Shown one piece after another: positions 59,355 through 64,000 of a stretch of 64,000 bases of DNA. A program made the position numbers and the translations under genes. Numbering within the stretch: position 1 is the stretch's first letter; each line of letters starts with the position of its first letter. The DNA is from Bin87 sp965204905. Lineage in GTDB: Bacteria; Chloroflexota; Dehalococcoidia; Lucifugimonadales; UBA3495. A model generated the notes under the pieces. It worked only from the letters and a program-made list of their open reading frames with translations, ran no database searches and had not been told where the DNA came from. Where the stretch lies: positions 3,658,001-3,722,000 of the forward strand of contig OZ242042.1 of the NCBI GenBank assembly GCA_965204905.1, given 5' to 3'.

Positions 59355-60494
59355 ATGGATATGGGACTCAGCGAGATTCAGCAGATGCTGAAGAACTCGG
59401 CCCGCGAATTTTTGGCCCAGGAATGCCCGCTCACGCTGGTGCGCGAACTGGAAGACGACCCGCAGGGCTACAGCGAAGACCTGTGGCGGCAGGTGGCCAA
59501 CCTGGGCTGGACCGGCATACCTTTCCCCGAACAGTATGGCGGCACCGGCGGCTCTTTCCTGGACCTGGCGGTGCTCGTCGAGGAGATGGGACGCGCCCTG
59601 CTGCCCGCGCCGTTCTTCGCCACCGTCGTGCTGGGCGGCCTGACCGTGCTGGACGCCGGCAGCGACGCGCAGAAGCAGGACATCCTGACCGGCGTTTGCG
59701 CCGGCACCGTGCGCCTCACCCTGGCGCTCACCGAGCCGTCGGCGACCACCGAGGCATGGGGCGTAGAGACCCAGGCCAGTGCATCCGGCGACGGCTATGT
59801 CATCAACGGCACCAAGCTGTTCGTCCCCGATGCCCACGCCGCCGATACCATCATCGTCGCCGCCCGCACCATGCCGGCCGGCAACGACCCGGCGCAAGGC
59901 ATTACCCTCTTCCTCGTCCCGTCCGGCGCGTCGGGAGTGGCGATTGAACAGGTCAGCACCATCGGCAACGAGCGGCTGTGCGAGATCCGGCTGGAGAACG
60001 TGTCGGTATCCGCGGACGCCGTGCTGGGCGAGGTCGGCGAGGGCTGGCCGGTCATCGAGCGGGCGTTGGCACGGGCCACCGCGGCACACTGCGTCCAGAT
60101 GGTGGGCGGCGCTGATGCAGTGGTGGATATGACCGTCGAATACGTGAAGCAGCGCACCCAGTTCGGCCGGCCGGTGGGCAGTTTCCAGGCCGTGCAGCAT
60201 CACTGCGCCAACATGGCCACCGACGTTGAGGGCGCGCGGCACGTGGCATACCAGGCGGCGTGGGCCATCGCCGAGGGTCAGCCGGCCCGCCGTGAAGTCG
60301 CCGTCGCCAAGGCGTGGTGCAGCGGAGCCTATCAGCGGGTATGCTCGCTTGGCCACCAGTGCCACGGCGCCATCGGTTTCACCATGGAGCACAACCTGCA
60401 ACTGTACACCCGCCGCGCCAAGGTGCAGGAGCTATCCTACGGTAGCGTCCACGACCACAAGGAAATCGCGCTACAGGAAATCGAGGCGGCGTAA
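59355..60494 (+). CDS. Acyl-CoA dehydrogenase family protein
   Basis: A 379-residue flavoprotein. The N-terminal helix domain is followed by IPEQYGGTGGSFLDLAVLVE-like sequence (FPEQYGGTGG), LALTEPSATTEAWG, KLFVPDAHAADTIIVAAR and a C-terminal helical domain with KQRTQFGRPVGSFQAVQH and HQCHGAIGFTMEHNLQ. Members oxidise acyl-CoA thioesters with FAD. The substrate is unknown. The ATG at 59355 follows GGAGG. It is transcribed away from the DUF336 gene. No CoA-ligase or hydratase partner is adjacent. Confidence 0.9.
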   Translation: MDMGLSEIQQMLKNSAREFLAQECPLTLVRELEDDPQGYSEDLWRQVANLGWTGIPFPEQYGGTGGSFLDLAVLVEEMGRALLPAPFFATVVLGGLTVLDAGSDAQKQDILTGVCAGTVRLTLALTEPSATTEAWGVETQASASGDGYVINGTKLFVPDAHAADTIIVAARTMPAGNDPAQGITLFLVPSGASGVAIEQVSTIGNERLCEIRLENVSVSADAVLGEVGEGWPVIERALARATAAHCVQMVGGADAVVDMTVEYVKQRTQFGRPVGSFQAVQHHCANMATDVEGARHVAYQAAWAIAEGQPARREVAVAKAWCSGAYQRVCSLGHQCHGAIGFTMEHNLQLYTRRAKVQELSYGSVHDHKEIALQEIEAA

Positions 60495-60559
60495 GGGTAA
60501 AATCCGACTTACCAAACCCTGATGAGCCTAGCATTTCAAAGACACCGGGGAGAATTATT

Positions 60560-61135
60560 GTGACTAGCATCCCTATTGAGTCACCACCGGCTATAACATT
60601 AGAGACCACCGCCGGCATCGTCCAGAGGCATAGCGAACATACGGATTCCTTCTCCAAAGCCGACTGGGCAACTCAGGCGGAGGCTCATTGTCGTCTCATG
60701 GCGTGCATGAGTAACGACAGAAGGATTCAGTACCTTGAAACGGCTGGATGCGATGATGATACGGTCCGACTCGTAACTCGATCCATTGCAGAGATCATCG
60801 AGAAAGCCGCCAAACCGGCTCTCCGTTCTGCCGCTCGCGAGTGCGTCCTATCCAACAATGATATCGAAAGCCTCTTGAAAAGGTGGCCTGAACCTGAACA
60901 TTTCCGGCTTTTGAGCTCGAAGATTGCCGGCCTGAACGAGGAACAAATCAGCCTCGGCAACGCCTACGCCGCCTGCCAGATATACGATACGGCGGCCAGC
61001 GCACTCTATCTGGCCATAGTGGACAGTCTGGCGCCGGTCGTTACTGAGGATCCATCCGACTTAGACACCATGACAAGGGATCAGGCCATCGCGGATGCAG
61101 GATACACCGACGAGGTTGCTCGATGGCCCAAGTGA
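60560..61135 (+). CDS. Hypothetical protein, possible antitoxin-side partner of the PemK-like gene
   Basis: A 191-residue helical protein, GTG start at 60560 after GGGGAG. I recognise no motif. It contains AECHCRLMACMSNDRR-like sequence (AEAHCRLMACMSN) and KRWPEPEHFRLLSSKIAGL. It overlaps the following gene by 13 bases, and both look lower in GC than the flanks. Position upstream of a PemK-like gene suggests an antitoxin or regulator. Confidence 0.55.
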   Translation: MTSIPIESPPAITLETTAGIVQRHSEHTDSFSKADWATQAEAHCRLMACMSNDRRIQYLETAGCDDDTVRLVTRSIAEIIEKAAKPALRSAARECVLSNNDIESLLKRWPEPEHFRLLSSKIAGLNEEQISLGNAYAACQIYDTAASALYLAIVDSLAPVVTEDPSDLDTMTRDQAIADAGYTDEVARWPK

Positions 61136-61797
61136 CTACCGGGTGCATCTACAACTGCGAAGGCCACAGCCAAGAAGGACACGAACTATCCGGAGAACAC
61201 CCCGTACTTGTCGTGGGAAGGCAAGGCCTGATTGACAACCAACGCATCGCAATAGTAGTCCCCCTAACCAGCACACCTCCCAACCACCCGGTGCATTGGG
61301 CCGTGGAAATTGAAGACACGAACTCACACGCCTACGTACGACATATCAAGTCAGTTCACATCACTAAAATCGGAGATTACATCGGTGCCGCTAGGCCCGA
61401 CGAAATGGACAGCATCAAAGAGGGGTTAGCGCGAGACCTGCATTACGACAACCACGAGTACGTCACAGCCTCGGGACATGTAATATGTCCGGGCAGTCTA
61501 TGGTCCGCATCTATACCGAACGCCCGCGGGCTGAGTTACGAGGGCGATCTCCTGATCCTTACGTCCAACCGGGGCACAGAAATGGTAACCGCCCTAGCCG
61601 TAGATCAGCTACCACGTAGCAACCCGAGGCAAATCATACCCGTAAGACTTGATGCTCCTGAACAGATGGCGTTCGCTATTGCATACCAAGTCAGATCAGT
61701 TTCCGCCCAGGAACGTCTCACCGGATACAGAGGAAAGATCTCAGACGAATATTTGGCATTCGCAAAGTCGGCGCTAATCAGGTGCATAGATCCCTGA
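61123..61797 (+). CDS. PemK/MazF-fold-like protein
   Basis: A 224-residue protein. VTTGCIYNCEGHSQEGHELS and HPVLVVGRQGLIDNQRIAIV resemble the SH3-like PemK/MazF start, then VVPLTSTPP and HIKSVHITKIGDYIGAARPD recall the later strand with the conserved Ser/Thr. The C-terminal half may hold a second copy-like segment (HVICPGSLWSASIPN). MazF members cut mRNA. Length is about twice the usual. It is coupled to 60560. Family call is moderate. Confidence 0.6.
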   Translation: MAQVTTGCIYNCEGHSQEGHELSGEHPVLVVGRQGLIDNQRIAIVVPLTSTPPNHPVHWAVEIEDTNSHAYVRHIKSVHITKIGDYIGAARPDEMDSIKEGLARDLHYDNHEYVTASGHVICPGSLWSASIPNARGLSYEGDLLILTSNRGTEMVTALAVDQLPRSNPRQIIPVRLDAPEQMAFAIAYQVRSVSAQERLTGYRGKISDEYLAFAKSALIRCIDP

Positions 61798-61869
61798 TGA
61801 TTCGAGTGTACAACGAGAAGACCGGGTAGCGGATTTCCTAGCTATGGATGATGAGAAAGGATACAGCCC

Positions 61870-62757
61870 ATGAAGATACCGGTATGGAACGGCATTAAGA
61901 AGACGATCGACGCCAACAAGCGTGTCAAAGAAGCGCAATCTGATTATCAGTACAAACATGCACAATACGTGGCATTCGCGGACTTGGTACAGCAGGACGT
62001 GCATGAACTGGGGCAGGCTCGTATCACGGCGGTCCAGTCATTGGAAAAGGCGGTCGAAATTATCGGCAAAGCCAGAATGGGCGCACACGAGATCATTACA
62101 CACGAAATTGCGCTCCATGAACTCGCCAAGATAGAGCAGCAAAATGCCCAATTGACCGCTATGGCTGGCGGGAGCTTGGCAACCGGCCTAACCGTGGGCG
62201 CGGTGTCCGCGATTGGCGCGTATGGTATTACGGGCGCAGTTGGCGCCGCATCCACAGGGACCGCTATAGCTTCGCTCTCTGGCGCAGCAGCCACCAATGC
62301 CACACTGGCTGCATTAGGCGGGGGCGCATTGGCCGCCGGCGGGCTGGGGATGGCAGGCGGGGCTGCGGTACTTACCGGCATCTTTGCGTTGCCCGTACTT
62401 GCCGGAATAGCCGTTGGCGCCGAAGTTGTGGGTTCTAAGGCGGAAAGGCGGGCTGATGGCGTTGTTGCGGATATAGCTGTGGAGACCGCCAAGATTGATC
62501 GTGAGATGGCCCAGCTGAAGGCTATACAGCTGAGGGTCTGCGAGTTAGTGACAACGACCACAAAACTTACGCAAGATTTGAATAACGCTATACGGGAAGA
62601 GCAGGTTGGCTGGCTCAAAAGATTCTTCGCGGTGGTCAAACGACTCTTTACACGCCGACAGGTACCGGACCGGCGGATTTACCAATTAGCTCTGATTGCT
62701 AAATCTCTCAGCGCGATTGTTGACGAACCCGTAGGATCGCAGGAGCATTACGCATGA
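61870..62757 (+). CDS. Glycine-rich, hydrophobic (glycine-zipper-like) membrane protein
   Basis: A 295-residue protein. Residues ~1-95 are a charged helical region (AQSDYQYKHAQYVAFADLVQ). Residues ~98-195 are Gly/Ala-rich and hydrophobic (GGSLATGLTVGAVSAIGAYG, then GAAATNATLAALGGGALAAGG), like glycine-zipper or pore-forming domains. Coiled-coil and basic segments follow (VKRLFTRRQVPDRR). Similar Gly-rich proteins occur in many bacteria without known role. It overlaps the next gene by ATGA, so the two are coupled. It could insert into the membrane. Confidence 0.65.
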   Translation: MKIPVWNGIKKTIDANKRVKEAQSDYQYKHAQYVAFADLVQQDVHELGQARITAVQSLEKAVEIIGKARMGAHEIITHEIALHELAKIEQQNAQLTAMAGGSLATGLTVGAVSAIGAYGITGAVGAASTGTAIASLSGAAATNATLAALGGGALAAGGLGMAGGAAVLTGIFALPVLAGIAVGAEVVGSKAERRADGVVADIAVETAKIDREMAQLKAIQLRVCELVTTTTKLTQDLNNAIREEQVGWLKRFFAVVKRLFTRRQVPDRRIYQLALIAKSLSAIVDEPVGSQEHYA

Positions 62758-63131
62758 CGTCTCGAATCATCGCAGCCGTTGGTGCCAAGAGCGCAGCAGT
62801 GTTGATCCAAAGCGTTGCGGACTATATGTCCACTTTGGAATCCGAAAAAACCAAGCGGCAGGAAATTTGGGCACACCGCGACACCATTGTTCATGCGCTC
62901 AATCAGGAGAGGGATGTAATACTAGCGTACTTCGACCATGTCTTCTCAGAACGGCACTTGGTGATCGAACAATGCTTTAATGTGATTGACAAATCCATCA
63001 GCGCAAACGACCACGAAGGTTTGAGCATGGCTTTGAGCACAATATTGGGTGTCATTCACGATAATCCGCTCAAAGACTTCGATACATTCAAGCGACGAAT
63101 GTCGGAACCTGGATTTGAGATCGTCTTGTGA
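62754..63131 (+). CDS. Partner of the glycine-rich membrane protein
   Basis: A 125-residue, mostly helical protein (RIIAAVGAKSAAVLIQSVAD, EKTKRQEIWAHRDTIVHALN, and ILGVIHDNPLKDFDTFKRRM). I recognise no family. It begins with a possible membrane-associating helix. It is translationally coupled to the gene at 61870, suggesting a two-component module. Confidence 0.6.
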   Translation: MTSRIIAAVGAKSAAVLIQSVADYMSTLESEKTKRQEIWAHRDTIVHALNQERDVILAYFDHVFSERHLVIEQCFNVIDKSISANDHEGLSMALSTILGVIHDNPLKDFDTFKRRMSEPGFEIVL

Positions 63132-63171
63132 TGATTTATTCACTATGTTTGAACAAGAAGGAGTTTTCCCC

Positions 63172-63528
63172 ATGACCATGACCCCCGCCCGCAGTTCGCC
63201 CTTCGCCGCCATGGCCCGCGACCCGCTGCATCCCGACGTAATTTACCGTGATGAGCGGTGTTTCGTGGTGCGCGACATCAATCCCAAGGCGCCGGTGCAC
63301 CTGCTGATCATCCCCAACATGCCCATCAACGGCCTGGACTATATCAGCCCGGCGATGGAGGGCATCATGGGCCACCTGTTCGTCGTCGCGGCGGAGATGG
63401 CCCGGCGTGAGGGCGTTACCATCAGCGGTTACCGGCTGGTTATGAACAACGGCGAGGATGCCGGCCAGACCATCGCCTGGCCCCACATGCACCTGCTCGG
63501 CGGCCGCACTCTGGGCGACATGGGCTGA
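63172..63528 (+). CDS. HIT-family (HINT-like) nucleotide-binding protein
   Basis: A 118-residue protein. The triad region is AWPHMHLLGGR near the end, and VHLLIIPNMPINGLDYISPA earlier is typical of HINT proteins. It hydrolyses or transfers nucleotide phosphoramidates or AMP conjugates. The ATG at 63172 has AAGGAG eight bases upstream. It is followed 7 bases later by the retropepsin gene on the same strand. Confidence 0.87.
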   Translation: MTMTPARSSPFAAMARDPLHPDVIYRDERCFVVRDINPKAPVHLLIIPNMPINGLDYISPAMEGIMGHLFVVAAEMARREGVTISGYRLVMNNGEDAGQTIAWPHMHLLGGRTLGDMG

Positions 63529-63535
63529 AAAATCG

Positions 63536-63940
63536 ATGGGAGATTTCTCGGTCGATATCCACATCGGAAACATCACCGGGGGCGATACGCGCCCGGTGGC
63601 TGCTCTTGTGGATACGGGCGCCACCGAATCCGCCTTTCCTGCGGACCTGCTGGAGCAACTCCATATCCCGGCCACGGAACGGCCGATGGACTACGTCCTG
63701 GCCGATGGAACCACCCTGCGATGCCCCCGCGGCCTCGCTCGGATTTCTATCACGGTCCGTTCCGGTGAGACTTTCAGCAGCATCTGTCCCGTAGCTTTCT
63801 GGCCGGACGAAAGCGGCCAGTGTATCGGCGCGACCACGCTACAGATCCTGACGCTGGCGGTTGATCCTGTCAACGAAGAATTGGCGCCTGTTTCGGCGCT
63901 TAGACGCGGTTGGCCCGGAGACATTCCGATGCAGCAATGA
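63536..63940 (+). CDS. Retropepsin-like aspartic protease (clan AA)
   Basis: A 134-residue aspartic protease lobe with the catalytic DTGATES in VAALVDTGATESAFPADLL and a later CIGATTLQILTLAVD hallmark. It is the third such gene in this window (also 21723 and 42675). It lies after the HIT gene and probably shares its transcript. Substrate unknown. Confidence 0.85.
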   Translation: MGDFSVDIHIGNITGGDTRPVAALVDTGATESAFPADLLEQLHIPATERPMDYVLADGTTLRCPRGLARISITVRSGETFSSICPVAFWPDESGQCIGATTLQILTLAVDPVNEELAPVSALRRGWPGDIPMQQ

Positions 63941-63953
63941 GGGAGTCCATTCC

Positions 63954-64000
63954 ATGACCACCATTGAAATTCCCGGCCGCGTGTATGACCGCATCCATCG
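63954..64000 (+). CDS. Gene start, cut by the right edge
   Basis: ATG at 63954 opens a frame MTTIEIPGRVYDRIH that runs off the window. Too short to identify. GGGAG lies just upstream. Confidence 0.45.
   Translation, partial: MTTIEIPGRVYDRIH

Overview
The window is a GC-rich bacterial chromosome segment with dense genes on both strands, no rRNA and two tRNA genes. Its genes include amidases, a GMC oxidoreductase, an LLM-class flavin oxidoreductase, a hydantoinase-like amidohydrolase, DinB/MDMPI proteins, an APS reductase (aprBA), Uma2, and many toxin-antitoxin and retropepsin-like genes. Together with dispersed GTAGGGGC...GCCCCTAC palindromes and TTCGAC..GCTCAGGA repeats, this suggests an environmental Chloroflexota (Dehalococcoidia/SAR202-like) genome. 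That placement is inference from gene content only; no phylogenetic marker was compared.

Layout. 1-7041: DUF1015 protein (cut by the window edge), SulP transporter, tRNA-Leu and tRNA-Lys, a PQQ-type sugar dehydrogenase lipoprotein, an amidase with a small possible GatC/AtzG-like partner, and a phosphoesterase. 7072-7884: a REP-associated tyrosine transposase with palindromes on both sides. 7884-16169: asparaginase, an AlbA_2/ATPase protein followed by an unusual interspersed repeat array, two tandem MFS paralogues, a PaREP1/HEPN-like pair, a membrane protein and a DinB protein. 16175-19311: a solute-binding lipoprotein gene split by a complete 2136-bp IS1595-type element with 28-bp perfect inverted ends, an 8-bp target duplication and passenger ORFs. 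19394-23957: a duplicated-domain protein, a ParE/RelE-type toxin-antitoxin pair, a TIR-like protein, a retropepsin and lepA. 23958-25054: about 1.1 kb of repeat-rich intergenic DNA. 25055-32014: an RND exporter, then a methyltransferase-HNH fusion divergent from an ATPase plus TOPRIM-like pair. 32141-34912: aprB, a PaREP1-like gene and aprA. 34996-44709: metabolic genes (amidohydrolases, PQQ-propeller protein, Uma2, cystathionine synthase-like enzyme, GMC oxidoreductase). 45053-54302: Abi_2 protein, type-5 uracil-DNA glycosylase, hydrolase, LLM oxidoreductase, IscA-type protein, YgfZ-like protein, a broken VapC module, and pyrE/nadD. 54293-55609: obgE. 55617-55880: an AT-rich patch and a DnaA-box-like cluster that could be a replication origin. 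55916-64000: deacetylase, a second ATPase plus DUF4276 pair, heme-binding-like protein, acyl-CoA dehydrogenase, a four-gene accessory cassette (MazF-like and glycine-rich membrane protein pairs), HIT protein, a third retropepsin and a gene start cut by the edge.

How genes group. obgE-nadD-pyrE form one compact operon. aprB and aprA encode the two subunits of one enzyme. Likely defence or conflict genes are scattered rather than forming one island: AlbA_2/ATPase, TIR-like, methyltransferase-HNH, two ATPase/TOPRIM pairs, Abi_2 and several toxin-antitoxin modules. The strongest leads for undescribed biology are the two ATPase/TOPRIM pairs, the 23-bp repeat array at 10410-10735, the cassette at 60560-63131, the transposase with its palindromes, and the IS1595 element with its passengers.
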